Below are positions 15,107-24,236 of a stretch of DNA of 64,000 bases, piece by piece. The stretch comes from Allopusillimonas sp008369125 (GTDB taxonomy: Bacteria > Pseudomonadota > Gammaproteobacteria > Burkholderiales > Burkholderiaceae_B). Made by a program: the position numbers and the translations under genes. The stretch spans positions 372,001 through 436,000 of the forward strand of contig NZ_VOAY01000004.1 of the NCBI RefSeq assembly GCF_008369125.1, read 5' to 3'. Positions within the stretch are counted from its first letter, which is position 1, and every line of letters starts with the position of its first letter. The notes beneath the pieces were generated by a model. It was not told where the DNA came from, did not search any database, and was given only the letters and a program-made list of their open reading frames with translations.

Positions 15107-15165
15107 ACTGATTGCAGCTCATATACGCTGCGAACTTACATTACAGCGCAGAAAAGCAGTGCAAT

Positions 15166-16155
15166 TTACTCGAGCGTGATATGGCCTTTGGCGACAACGT
15201 CACGGGCCCAATCGTATTGCTCTTTGATTTCTTTGGCGAACTCTTCGGGCGTGTTGCCTGAAGGCGCTGCACCCTGCTTTTCAAGCGCACTGATAACCTT
15301 GGGGTCTTTCAGTGCCTCGACTGCCGCATTGCGCAAGGTGGTAATGATTGCCTCGGGCGTGCCTGCAGGTGCCAGCAAACCGTACCATGCTGGCTGGTTA
15401 AGCTCAGGGTAACCTTCTTCGGCAAGTGTAGGTACATCTGGCAAGGCCTTCAGACGCTCAGGCCATGCAATGGCCAGCGCACGAAGCTTTCCGGCCTGGA
15501 TCTGGCCCATGGACGATGGCACATTATCGAACATGCTGTCGATTTGGCCACCCACGGCGTCGGTAACCGCAGGGCCTGAACCTTTATACGGTACGTGTAT
15601 GGCATCGGTGCCTGTCGCCTGCTTGAACGCTTCGCCAAACAGGTGCAGTACCGAGCATGTGCCCGAACTGCCGTGTGTGTACTTGCCTGGATTGTCCTTA
15701 AGTACCTGTACAAATTCCTTAAAGGTTTTTGCAGGAAACTTGGGGTTCACTTCAATGACGTTAGGCACATTGGCAAAGTTAGTGACCGGCATGAAGTCTT
15801 TGAGCGGATCGTAGGGCAGGTCTTTGGGCCGACACGCCGAGTTGACGGCCATGGTCGACACGGTAGCGATAGAAAGCGTATAGCCATCAGGCTTGGCACG
15901 TGCGGCCTCTTGCGCTCCGATGGCACCACCGGCGCCACCCTTGTTTTCGACAATCATGGGCTGGCCCAGAATCGCACCCATGCGCTGCGTTACGATACGC
16001 GCAACGATGTCGGTTGACCCACCAGGAGCAAAAGGAACAATGACCCGGATAGGGTTCGACGGGTAGTCAGCAGCCATAGACACGCTGGATCCGAACAGTG
16101 AAGCAGCACCCAGGGTAAGTGCAGCCGCAATAAATTTCTTTTGGAAAATTGCCAT
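15166..16155 (-). CDS. Bug-family (TctC) tripartite tricarboxylate transporter binding protein
   Basis: Periplasmic binding protein of 329 residues, from a family greatly expanded in Bordetella and relatives. After a signal peptide cut near SMAAD it shows YPSNPIRVIVPFAPGGSTDIVAR, where the APGGSTD loop contacts a carboxylate of the ligand, and the second binding block around VPYKGSGPA. Start chosen at the ATG giving a proper signal peptide; a longer frame adds an implausible 67 residues. No TctA/TctB membrane genes are nearby, so like many Bug proteins it is an orphan. Ligand unknown. Confidence 0.9.
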   Translation of the reverse strand: MAIFQKKFIAAALTLGAASLFGSSVSMAADYPSNPIRVIVPFAPGGSTDIVARIVTQRMGAILGQPMIVENKGGAGGAIGAQEAARAKPDGYTLSIATVSTMAVNSACRPKDLPYDPLKDFMPVTNFANVPNVIEVNPKFPAKTFKEFVQVLKDNPGKYTHGSSGTCSVLHLFGEAFKQATGTDAIHVPYKGSGPAVTDAVGGQIDSMFDNVPSSMGQIQAGKLRALAIAWPERLKALPDVPTLAEEGYPELNQPAWYGLLAPAGTPEAIITTLRNAAVEALKDPKVISALEKQGAAPSGNTPEEFAKEIKEQYDWARDVVAKGHITLE

Positions 16156-16367
16156 ATTGTTGGAGACTCCGTGATTAATTATTGTGAATAGGCGTCTGGC
16201 ATTATGCCAAGCTACGACTGACGTCGCACGACACCAATGCAGCCGGCCACTATACCTGAGCAGGCAGATCGTGCACTTCTGTAAAATGGAGGCGCCTGTG
16301 CAAAAGAGCACAGAATACCGTCCCCCGAAGCCCGCTCGCGCCCAAGCCACCCACATACACGCACCTT

Positions 16368-17270
16368 ATGTCAGTCGTACAACTGGTTTTGCCTGATTTT
16401 CTGCTAATCGCTATGGGTTGGCTGCTATTTCACAAACTAAAATTTTCGGCAAGCTTCTTTCAAGGGACTGAAAAGCTTGTGTATTTTATTCTGTTTCCTG
16501 CCCTGCTGTTCCATTCCATCACACAAACCCCGCTTACGCTATCGAGCACCTATCTGGTTTTTGTAGCGGTCGCCGCCCTCATGGGCTTTGGGGTGCTGGC
16601 ATCCTGGCTGGCCGTACCCGTCATCCACCCAAATAGTCTGGATCACGCTTCGGTGGCGCAATGCGGATATCGTTTCAACACCTATATAGGCCTGTCACTG
16701 GCCGCTGGCCTGGCGGGTGCCTCAGGCCAGACCGCCATGGCGGTTATCGTGGGCTTTGCTGTCCCCATCAGCAATATTGCCGCCGTTCATGGGCTGGCCC
16801 GGCAGCAGAAAGGCCTCAAAATACTGCCTGAGCTCATCAAGAACCCTTTCATCATTGCCACCGTGCTGGCTCTGGCCTGTAATTTACTGCGCATTCCCAT
16901 CCCCCATGTCATAGACGTAACACTGGGGCGTTTGGGGGCATGTGCCATTGCCTTGGGCCTGATGTGCGTGGGTGCAACGCTGTCGCTGCGTGGGGGGCGC
17001 GGGTCTGCGCCCCTCATGAGCTGGATCCTGGCAGTACGGCTGCTTGTCATGCCTGCCGCTGCGCTTTTCATTGGCTGGGCGCTTGATCTGCAACCGGCCG
17101 ATCGCCAGGCACTGTTGTTATTTGGTGCGTTGCCGGCCTCGTCGGCCGCGTACGTGCTGGCGGCCAGAATGGGCGGCAATGGCCCCCTGGTTGCCGTTAC
17201 CATGTCGCTGACCACCCTGTTCTCCATCATCACAATTCCATTCTGGCTAACCATAGCGCCAATGACGTAG
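16368..17270 (+). CDS. AEC (auxin efflux carrier)-family transporter
   Basis: Inner-membrane secondary transporter of 300 residues with about ten hydrophobic segments. Family wording includes PDFLLIAMGWLLF at the N-terminus, YRFNTYIGLSLA, NPFIIATVLALACNL in the middle crossover and a C-terminal PASSAAYVLAARMGG. Bacterial AEC members carry small organic acids such as malate or malonate, and sometimes formate or peptides. Divergent from the Bug-type gene, and followed 9 nt later by tsaE, suggesting co-transcription. Substrate cannot be inferred. Confidence 0.85.
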   Translation: MSVVQLVLPDFLLIAMGWLLFHKLKFSASFFQGTEKLVYFILFPALLFHSITQTPLTLSSTYLVFVAVAALMGFGVLASWLAVPVIHPNSLDHASVAQCGYRFNTYIGLSLAAGLAGASGQTAMAVIVGFAVPISNIAAVHGLARQQKGLKILPELIKNPFIIATVLALACNLLRIPIPHVIDVTLGRLGACAIALGLMCVGATLSLRGGRGSAPLMSWILAVRLLVMPAAALFIGWALDLQPADRQALLLFGALPASSAAYVLAARMGGNGPLVAVTMSLTTLFSIITIPFWLTIAPMT

Positions 17271-17279
17271 AGAGAAGAA

Positions 17280-17837
17280 ATGTCGACAAATAACGACAAT
17301 TACCTACAAATTAATATATATTTACCCGACGAAGCGGCCACTGAAACATTGGCCAATGCGCTCGCACCCATGCTTTGCGGCACGCATCCTGGCCTCCCCA
17401 ACCTGTCAGCAGGAGGCCGTATTCATTTGCGTGGCGAGTTGGGAGCGGGTAAAACCAGCTTCGCTCGCGCCCTGTTGCGTGCGGCCGGAATCACCGGAAG
17501 AATTAAAAGTCCTAGCTACGCGCTGCTTGAAAGCTATAATCTTTCTAACTTATACTTCTATCACTTTGATTTTTATAGATTTAGCGATACGCGCGAATGG
17601 GTAGATGCAGGTTTCAGGGATATTTTCCAAGATAATGCCGTAATTTTGATTGAGTGGCCTGAGCAGGCCGGCGGCCTTCTTCCCCCTCCCGACCTTGACA
17701 TCAAGCTTGACTATGCTGATGTCGGGCGCAATGCCTGTCTCGCCGCCCATAGCGAAAAAGGACAAAAATGGCTGACGACACTTTCCCTGCCCGCGCCGAC
17801 ACAAAACCTGCCAACGGATCCAGGCGACGCCTCTTAG
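17280..17837 (+). CDS. tsaE: tRNA threonylcarbamoyladenosine biosynthesis ATPase TsaE
   Basis: P-loop ATPase that works with TsaB and TsaD to install t6A37 on ANN-reading tRNAs. The 185 residues show Walker A GELGAGKTS (52-60), switch TSFARALLRAAG, SPSYALLESY, the HFDFYRF strand and the ILIEWPEQ Walker B-like motif. It is slightly longer than E. coli TsaE, with an N-terminal extension and a proline-rich tail overlapping amiC. The middle third is visibly richer in A/T than its neighbours. AGAGAGAAG is the ribosome site. The partner step enzyme TsaC is encoded at 44340-45371. Confidence 0.93.
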   Translation: MSTNNDNYLQINIYLPDEAATETLANALAPMLCGTHPGLPNLSAGGRIHLRGELGAGKTSFARALLRAAGITGRIKSPSYALLESYNLSNLYFYHFDFYRFSDTREWVDAGFRDIFQDNAVILIEWPEQAGGLLPPPDLDIKLDYADVGRNACLAAHSEKGQKWLTTLSLPAPTQNLPTDPGDAS

Positions 17838-19165
17838 CGTCCACCGGGGTTCTGCTGGCTTTTCAGGTTATTCCCTCGCTGTCACGTGCCTCGACAATTG
17901 TTGCGGTACGTACGTGGCCGGCTGACGAATACACCCGCGTCACCCTCGAAATGGATACCGAGCTGAAGGCTGAGCACTTCACCCTCGACAACCCTCATCG
18001 ACTTGTCGTGGATATTCAGGGTGTAACCATAAATTCCACCATCAAAGAGCTGGTTTCCAAGATCAGGCCTAACGACCCGTACATTGCATCCGTGCGTGTT
18101 GGCCAGAACCGGGCCGATGTCGTGCGTCTGGTCATGGATCTGAAGCAGCCCATTGCCCCCCAGGTTTTTACGCTAAAGCCAATAGGCGAATACAAGTACC
18201 GCCTGGTGCTCGACCTGTACCCCAAGATTGCGCAAGACCCCTTGCTGGCCATCCTGAACAACACTGAAAGTGACCCTCTGGCTTCGGTGCTTGAAGACCT
18301 GGCTCAAAACGCGCCTCTTGCCGATGCGCCCGTGCCAACCGTGCCTGGGCAAAACCTTCCGTCAAAGCCCAGTGCGCCTCCACCGCCCAGCAGGTTGCCG
18401 CCCATTGCCACAAAGCCCAACGAGCCTGCTCCTGCGCCGCCCAGCTTTACCCGGCAGCGCAGCAAGCCGTTATTGATTGCCATTGACCCCGGCCATGGTG
18501 GCGAAGACCCTGGCGCCATCGGGCGTGCTGGCACGCGTGAAAAAGACATCGTGCTCAGTATTGCCAAGCGGCTCAAGAAATTAATTGACGCTCAGCCCAA
18601 CACACGCGCCTATCTCACTCGTGACGGCGATTACTTCGTGCCACTGCATGTGCGTGTTCAAAAGGCCCGCAGGGTAAAGGCCGACCTGTTCATCTCAGTG
18701 CACGCCGACGCCTGGATCAAGCCTAGCGCACGCGGGTCCTCGGTGTATGCACTTTCGCAAAATGGCGCCTCAAGCGCTGCCGCCCGCATGATGGCCAAAC
18801 GTGAAAACGAAGCGGACCTGATCGGCGGCGTAAACCTGGGCTCGCATAATGAGCAAGTGGCAAAAGTGCTGCTAGATCTTTCAACCACAGCACAGATCAA
18901 CGACTCCATGCGTGTGGGGGATATGATTCTGGGAGAAATCGGCAAGATCAATACCTTGCACAAGCGCAACGTCGAACGGGCAGGCTTTGCCGTACTGAAG
19001 GCGCCTGATATCCCGTCCATCCTGATTGAAACGGCCTTCATCAGCAACCCTGAAGAAGAGCGTAAATTGCGCAGCGACCGCCACCAAGACCGTATTGCCC
19101 GGGCAGTTCTGGTCGGTATCAATGGCTATTTTGAGTCTAGCCCGACACTCGCTCAGCGCAGCTAG
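17768..19165 (+). CDS. amiC: N-acetylmuramoyl-L-alanine amidase AmiC
   Basis: Periplasmic amidase cutting septal peptidoglycan between MurNAc and L-Ala during daughter-cell separation. The 465 residues carry a Tat-type signal (SRRRLLAST, residues 18-26, then a hydrophobic core), an AMIN septal-targeting domain (~45-145), a proline-rich linker (~185-225) and an Amidase_3 domain. That domain has zinc ligands in DPGHGGEDPGA (His243), REKDIVLS and SVHADA, and the catalytic Glu in ILIETAFISN. The start lies 70 nt inside tsaE; no later in-frame start keeps the Tat signal. tsaE-amiC followed by mutL is a common order in proteobacteria. Confidence 0.94.
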   Translation: MADDTFPARADTKPANGSRRRLLASTGVLLAFQVIPSLSRASTIVAVRTWPADEYTRVTLEMDTELKAEHFTLDNPHRLVVDIQGVTINSTIKELVSKIRPNDPYIASVRVGQNRADVVRLVMDLKQPIAPQVFTLKPIGEYKYRLVLDLYPKIAQDPLLAILNNTESDPLASVLEDLAQNAPLADAPVPTVPGQNLPSKPSAPPPPSRLPPIATKPNEPAPAPPSFTRQRSKPLLIAIDPGHGGEDPGAIGRAGTREKDIVLSIAKRLKKLIDAQPNTRAYLTRDGDYFVPLHVRVQKARRVKADLFISVHADAWIKPSARGSSVYALSQNGASSAAARMMAKRENEADLIGGVNLGSHNEQVAKVLLDLSTTAQINDSMRVGDMILGEIGKINTLHKRNVERAGFAVLKAPDIPSILIETAFISNPEEERKLRSDRHQDRIARAVLVGINGYFESSPTLAQRS

Positions 19166-19169
19166 GCAT

Positions 19170-19193
19170 GGCATGCCGACGGTACGGCATGCC
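19170..19193. repeat. Inverted repeat between convergent amiC and DedA genes
   Basis: GGCATGCCG / CGGCATGCC perfect 9-bp arms with a 6-nt loop, 5 nt after the amiC stop. No T-run on either side. Probably a transcript 3'-end hairpin; each arm is itself nearly palindromic. Confidence 0.7.
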
Positions 19194-19207
19194 TGACACT
19201 ACCAGGG

Positions 19208-19849
19208 TCAGGGCTTGCTCGTCTGGCCCTTGATCACGCGCCAAAGCACACCGCCAACCACAGGCACGGCCGCCGCGCCAATGCCAATTAGTACAATGGT
19301 GTTCAGGTGCTCTTTGATAATGGGCACGTTGCCAAAAAAGTAGCCCAGCGTAATCAGCCCACAGACCCAAAGCAGTGCGCCCACTGCATTAAACAGCTGA
19401 AACTTCAGAATACTCATGCTGCCCACACCAGCCACAAACGGCGCAAAGGTGCGAAATACCGGCAAAAACCGCGACATTATTATGGTTTTGCCGCCGTGCT
19501 TCTCGTAAAAAGCATGGGTACGCACCAAGGCTTTGCGGTCGAGATAGCGTGAATTACTGGTAAACACACGTGGGCCGATATACCGGCCTATATGATAATT
19601 AACCGTATTCCCTAACACCGCAGCCACCACCAGCAGCGCCGCCAGCAACACGGGGTCAAGCAGACCGCTGGCACCAAATGCCCCGGCAATAAACAGTAAC
19701 GAATCGCCCGGTAAAAAAGGCAGCACCACAAGCCCAGTCTCACCAAATACAATCAGGAACAGAACCAGGTAGATCCACGCTCCATATTCAGCCACCCAAA
19801 TACCCAAGGTCTGGTCGATATGAAGAATCATGTGTAAAAAATCAAGCAT
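19208..19849 (-). CDS. DedA-family (SNARE-associated) membrane protein
   Basis: Inner-membrane protein of 213 residues with the DedA signature: an acidic FGETGLVVLPFLPGDSLLF segment, a GNTVNYHIGRYIG motif and a re-entrant R-containing MSRFLPVFRTFAPFVAGVG motif. DedA members support membrane homeostasis and are linked to lipid-carrier recycling or proton-motive-force maintenance. It stands alone, convergent with amiC and divergent from mutL. Which DedA subgroup it belongs to cannot be settled by eye. Confidence 0.93.
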   Translation of the reverse strand: MLDFLHMILHIDQTLGIWVAEYGAWIYLVLFLIVFGETGLVVLPFLPGDSLLFIAGAFGASGLLDPVLLAALLVVAAVLGNTVNYHIGRYIGPRVFTSNSRYLDRKALVRTHAFYEKHGGKTIIMSRFLPVFRTFAPFVAGVGSMSILKFQLFNAVGALLWVCGLITLGYFFGNVPIIKEHLNTIVLIGIGAAAVPVVGGVLWRVIKGQTSKP

Positions 19850-19972
19850 AGCGTCTACCGGAAAAAGCGGCCTGCCCGAAACTGACGAGGGTGAAGCCCA
19901 CCCGCCCCCCTGGCTGCCAAGGGCTAAAATCGTACCATTCTCCCACTCTTATTACTTTGATAAATTTACGCC

Positions 19973-21958
19973 ATGCATGAACGACGCTCCATTACCGCCC
20001 TGCCCGACCTGCTGATCAGCCAGATCGCTGCTGGTGAGGTCGTTGAGCGCCCGGCCTCCGTCCTGAAAGAATTGCTCGAAAACGCCATTGACGCAGGCGC
20101 CCGCGCCATAGAGGTTCGTCTGGATGGCGGTGGCATACGGCGTATCGCCATCAGCGATGACGGCAGCGGCATCCCCGCCGACGAAATGCACCTGGCGCTT
20201 ACCCGTCACGCCACCAGCAAGATCAGCTCGCTGGACGAACTCGAGGCGGTCGCTTCCATGGGGTTCAGGGGCGAGGCACTGGCCTCGATTGCTTCGGTGT
20301 CGCGCCTTACGCTCACGTCACGAACGGCTGACGCCCCGCACGCCTGGCAAGTCACTTCCGAATTTGACCCCCCTGTGCCCGCTTCTGGTTCAGTAGGCAC
20401 CACCATAGACGTAAGACAGCTTTTTGATGACGTGCCCGCGCGCCGCAAATTTTTGCGTACCGAATCCACCGAGTACGGCCACTGTGTCGACGCGCTCGAA
20501 CGCATTGCGCTGGCCCAACCTCACATCGCCTTCAGGCTGTTTCACAATGACAAGCCACAACGTAACTGGCGCGCCTGTGACATGGGCCAGCGAGTACGCG
20601 ATGTGCTTGGCGCCGAGTTTGTCAGCCAGGGCGTACAGGTCAGCCACGAGCTTGGCCTGGTGGCGCTGCATGGCATCATCACGCGCCCCACATTCGCGCG
20701 CAGCCGCGCCGATCGCCAGTATCTCTATGTAAACGGGCGCTACGTCAAAGACCGCACCGTATCGCATGCCATACGACAGGCCTATGCCGATGTGCTGCAC
20801 GGTGATCGGCAACCCGCCTATGTGTTGTTTCTTTCAACCGACCCATCGGGCGTTGATGTCAACGTACACCCTGCCAAGCACGAAGTGCGCTTTCGCAACA
20901 GCGGCGCCATCCACCGATTTGTCAGCCAGACACTGGGCGAGGCTCTGGCGGCGGCTGGCGGTCATATGCTCGATTCTGCCCAGGGCAACGCCACCCCTAC
21001 AGATGCCAGCGGCACGCCGCAATCGGGGCACGCTGAAGGGCGCGGCCAAGCGGGCGCAGCAGACGGCGTTACCCCTCCAGGTCAGCCAGCACCCAGGCCC
21101 GGTGCCTTCCCGTTTGGCAGTCGACCGCAGCAACAGCCACTGCGGCTGCGTCCGGATGACGCAGCGGGTACCGACTGGCGCGAGCTGTATCGCCCTGCCG
21201 ATGACGCCCTACACGCCAGTACGCCTGGCGCCGGCCCCTTCTCCGGGCACGCTGACGGGCTGGATGCCGCCCCCTATCAAACCTATACCACGGCAGCTGC
21301 CGGGCCTCTGACATCGCTGCCGGCCGCCATGCAGCGCATGGGTGAGCCGCAAACACGGGTTCAAACTGATTCAGAGTTTCCACTTGGCATGGCTTTGGGA
21401 CAGCTTCACGGCATTTACATACTGGCGCAAAATGAGCACGGTCTTGTTCTGGTCGATATGCATGCGGCACACGAGCGGGTTGTTTATGAGCAACTCAAAA
21501 AGGCCATGGACACCCGCAGCCTGCCGCGCCAAGAGCTACTTGTCCCCGTGGTCTTCAGCGTGGCCGAAAAAGAAATCGGCCTCATTGAAGAATATACCGA
21601 TACGCTGTCCGAACTAGGGCTGGACATCAGGGCCGCTGGCCCCGCCTCGGTCGCTGTGCGGGCCGTACCGGCACTGCTGGCAGGCGGTGATATCGAGTCG
21701 CTGGCACGCGGCGTATTGCGTGACCTGGCCGGCGTGGGTTCGTCACCGCGGCTTACAGAGCAGCGCAACGAGCTGCTATCCACCATGGCATGTCATGGTT
21801 CTGTCAGGGCCAACCGTCGTCTGACACTGGACGAAATGAACGGCCTGCTACGCCGCATGGAAACCACCGAGCGAGCCGACCAGTGCAACCATGGTCGCCC
21901 CACATGGATGCAATGGCCAATTGCCGAGCTCGACCGACTCTTCATGCGCGGTCAGTAG
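19973..21958 (+). CDS. mutL: DNA mismatch repair protein MutL
   Basis: GHKL ATPase that couples MutS mismatch recognition to strand removal. The 661 residues show an N-terminal ATPase with catalytic Glu33 and Mg ligand Asn37 (LKELLENAIDAGA), DDGSG (62-66) and GFRGEAL (97-103), a long low-complexity linker (~335-460) and a C-terminal dimerisation domain. That domain contains DMHAAHERVVYE (from Asp495), close to the endonuclease motif DQHA-x2-E-x4-E, plus ACHGSVRAN and CNHGRPT, which are also endonuclease-MutL motifs. It is therefore probably a nicking MutL, in line with the absence of MutH in most betaproteobacteria. Upstream of miaA. Confidence 0.96.
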   Translation: MHERRSITALPDLLISQIAAGEVVERPASVLKELLENAIDAGARAIEVRLDGGGIRRIAISDDGSGIPADEMHLALTRHATSKISSLDELEAVASMGFRGEALASIASVSRLTLTSRTADAPHAWQVTSEFDPPVPASGSVGTTIDVRQLFDDVPARRKFLRTESTEYGHCVDALERIALAQPHIAFRLFHNDKPQRNWRACDMGQRVRDVLGAEFVSQGVQVSHELGLVALHGIITRPTFARSRADRQYLYVNGRYVKDRTVSHAIRQAYADVLHGDRQPAYVLFLSTDPSGVDVNVHPAKHEVRFRNSGAIHRFVSQTLGEALAAAGGHMLDSAQGNATPTDASGTPQSGHAEGRGQAGAADGVTPPGQPAPRPGAFPFGSRPQQQPLRLRPDDAAGTDWRELYRPADDALHASTPGAGPFSGHADGLDAAPYQTYTTAAAGPLTSLPAAMQRMGEPQTRVQTDSEFPLGMALGQLHGIYILAQNEHGLVLVDMHAAHERVVYEQLKKAMDTRSLPRQELLVPVVFSVAEKEIGLIEEYTDTLSELGLDIRAAGPASVAVRAVPALLAGGDIESLARGVLRDLAGVGSSPRLTEQRNELLSTMACHGSVRANRRLTLDEMNGLLRRMETTERADQCNHGRPTWMQWPIAELDRLFMRGQ

Positions 21959-22066
21959 CCAGTTGAAACGCCGCCAGCCTGCCGTCCCCGACGCAAACCG
22001 CTGTCACCACCGCTTTGGGCATCGCACCTACCGCTTACGCCTCGACCACACTTGCCGATATCACCC

Positions 22067-23020
22067 ATGAGTATGCCTGCTGGTTCCGACACGTTACCCG
22101 TTATCTGCCTGGCCGGGCCCACCGCCTCGGGGAAAAGCGCCGCAACGCTTGCCATTGCCGCACGCTGGCCAGTTGAGATTATTGTGGTTGATTCAGCCAC
22201 GATTTATCGCGGCATGAATATAGGCACCGCCAAGCCCTGCGCAGCAGAGCAGGCCAAAATACCGCATCATCTGCTCGACATCCGCGACCCGGCTGAAAGC
22301 TATTCGGCGGCCGAGTTCCAACGCGATGCCAGCACGCTTATCCCGCAAATCATCGCGCGCGGAAACTACCCGCTGCTGTGCGGGGGCACCATGCTGTATT
22401 ACAAGGCCCTGCGCGAGGGCCTGAGCGACCTGCCCGAGGCCAACCCTGCCCTGCGTGCGCAAATCGATCAGGAAGCCCGTGAACAAGGCTGGCCCGCCAT
22501 GCATCAGCAGCTGGCATCCTTCGACGCCAAAAGCGCTGAACGGCTAAAACCTAATGATAGCCAGCGCGTGCAACGCGCTATTGAAATTTATCGCGTCAGC
22601 GGACGCACCATGACAGATTGGCTGGAGCAGTCTCGACCGCGCACGGCAACACCGTTTTCATTTATTACGCTTAGTCTGGAACCGTCGGACAGGCTGGCGC
22701 TGCATGCCCGCATTGCCGAGCGCTACCAAAGCATGATTCAGGCCGGGCTAGTGGAAGAGGTCAAGGCGCTGCACGTCAGGCCAGACCTGCATACAGGGCT
22801 CCCGTCGGTGCGCTGCGTGGGGTATCGCCAGATCTGGGACTACCTCGATGGCACGTGTACGCTGGACGCAGCCATAGAGCGTGCCATCGCCGCCACACGC
22901 CAGTTGGCAAAAAGGCAGCTGACCTGGCTGCGGTCGCAACCAGAAAGAACGATTGTTGATTGCCTGGCGCCAACAGCTGCAGCCCAGATCGCAGACGAGG
23001 TGGCCCTGCACTGGCGCTGA
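22067..23020 (+). CDS. miaA: tRNA dimethylallyltransferase MiaA
   Basis: Transfers a dimethylallyl group to N6 of A37 in tRNAs reading UNN codons. The 317 residues have P-loop GPTASGKSA near the N-terminus, VVDSATIYRGMNIGTAKP, HHLLDI, GGTMLYYKAL and the C-terminal RQLAKRQLTWLRSQ. The start is an ATG (MSMPAG); an in-frame TTG five codons earlier or ATG two codons later are alternatives, and no clear ribosome site decides. It follows mutL, the classic mutL-miaA order, but without a nearby hfq. Convergent with purM. Confidence 0.95.
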   Translation: MSMPAGSDTLPVICLAGPTASGKSAATLAIAARWPVEIIVVDSATIYRGMNIGTAKPCAAEQAKIPHHLLDIRDPAESYSAAEFQRDASTLIPQIIARGNYPLLCGGTMLYYKALREGLSDLPEANPALRAQIDQEAREQGWPAMHQQLASFDAKSAERLKPNDSQRVQRAIEIYRVSGRTMTDWLEQSRPRTATPFSFITLSLEPSDRLALHARIAERYQSMIQAGLVEEVKALHVRPDLHTGLPSVRCVGYRQIWDYLDGTCTLDAAIERAIAATRQLAKRQLTWLRSQPERTIVDCLAPTAAAQIADEVALHWR

Positions 23021-23073
23021 GCACGCCACGCTATGGCGTTGCTGCAGCGCCACCGTTACCGTCAGGGCACTGA

Positions 23074-24126
23074 TTAAACGACCGTCGTTTGCGGTGCGTC
23101 AGCGCTTTCCTGGGGCACGATCTCGCCCAGGTGACTAACTTGCTCACCATGTTGGGTCAGCGTAGCGACTATGGCGTCTGCCTGGTCAGCCGGAACAACA
23201 ATCACCATGCCAATGCCGCAGTTGAACACACGATACATTTCGACGTCGTCGACGTCGCCGTTTTGCTGCAGCCAGGTAAAGAGCTCGGGCATTTGCCAGG
23301 CATCACGATGCAGGCGTGCGGCCAGACCGGGTTGAAGGATACGGGGCACGTTGTCAAGCAGACCGCCGCCCGTAATGTGCGCCAGGCCTTTAATGGCATT
23401 GCCATGTTCAGCCAACGCGGCCAACACTGACTTGACATAGATACGGGTAGGTTCCATGACGGCATCACGCAGAGGACGGCCGCCAAGTTCTTGGTCAGGC
23501 CTGGCGTTGGCATGCGTGAGAATTTTACGCAACAAGGAAAACCCATTGGAGTGCGCGCCACTGGAAGCCAGGCCCAGCACCACATCGCCGACGGCAATTG
23601 ATTTGCCATCGATAATGCGTGATTTTTCAACCGCCCCGACCGCAAAACCCGCCAGATCGTACTCGCCATCGGGGTACATGCCCGGCATTTCGGCCGTTTC
23701 ACCACCGATTAATGCGCAGCCTGCCAGCTCACAGCCTTTTGCAATGCCAGCTACCACGCTGGCTGCAGTGTCGACGGACAGCTTGCCGCAAGCAAAATAA
23801 TCGAGAAAATACAGAGGCTCGGCACCCTGCACCAGAATGTCGTTAACACTCATGGCCACCAGATCAATGCCCACGGTGTCGTGACGATTCCATTCGAACG
23901 CCAGGCGCAGCTTGGTGCCCACGCCGTCAGTGCCTGACACCAGCACAGGCTCTTTAAGGTGGCGCGGCACCTCGAACAATGCGCCAAACCCGCCGATTCC
24001 GGCCATGACCCCTGGCCGCATAGTACGTGCCGCAAGAGGCTTGATACGATCAACCAGCGCCTCACCAGCGTCGATGTCGACCCCTGCGTCGCGGTAGGTC
24101 ATGGGAGCGGAAAATTTGTTTGTCAT
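23074..24126 (-). CDS. purM: Phosphoribosylformylglycinamidine cyclo-ligase (AIR synthetase)
   Basis: Fifth step of purine synthesis: ATP-dependent ring closure of FGAM to AIR in the cytoplasm. At 350 residues it is normal length. Recognisable blocks are MTYRDAGVDIDAGEALV at the start, GIGGFGALFEV, LVSGTDGVGTKLRLA, the catalytic-loop region GAEPLYFLDYFACGKL, and GGETAEMPGMY with the C-terminal AHITGGGLLDNVPRIL. It is a single gene divergent from hda; the other purine genes in the window (purC, purE, purK) are 20 kb away. Confidence 0.96.
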   Translation of the reverse strand: MTNKFSAPMTYRDAGVDIDAGEALVDRIKPLAARTMRPGVMAGIGGFGALFEVPRHLKEPVLVSGTDGVGTKLRLAFEWNRHDTVGIDLVAMSVNDILVQGAEPLYFLDYFACGKLSVDTAASVVAGIAKGCELAGCALIGGETAEMPGMYPDGEYDLAGFAVGAVEKSRIIDGKSIAVGDVVLGLASSGAHSNGFSLLRKILTHANARPDQELGGRPLRDAVMEPTRIYVKSVLAALAEHGNAIKGLAHITGGGLLDNVPRILQPGLAARLHRDAWQMPELFTWLQQNGDVDDVEMYRVFNCGIGMVIVVPADQADAIVATLTQHGEQVSHLGEIVPQESADAPQTTVV

Positions 24127-24236
24127 GAGAAAAGCCGTGGGATGTGCAAGAATTGCATGTTTAGTTGAACTTGAAGGGTGATTTTACGACGAACGCGGCT
24201 TTCTATGGAAAGTCGCTCGCCCTGCACAACAAAATC

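Larger units (their letters stand above)
14216..15165. other. 950-bp gene-free stretch between two leftward transport units
   Basis: Contains, left to right: the dehydrogenase ribosome site, a 17-bp direct repeat pair, a 42-bp tandem duplication, an unassigned stretch with two short overlapping leftward frames (78 and 95 codons, neither recognised), a rightward open tail (14955-15074) and a strong terminator. No regulator gene for either flank was found. The short frames are not annotated as genes because nothing in them resembles a known family. Confidence 0.55.
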
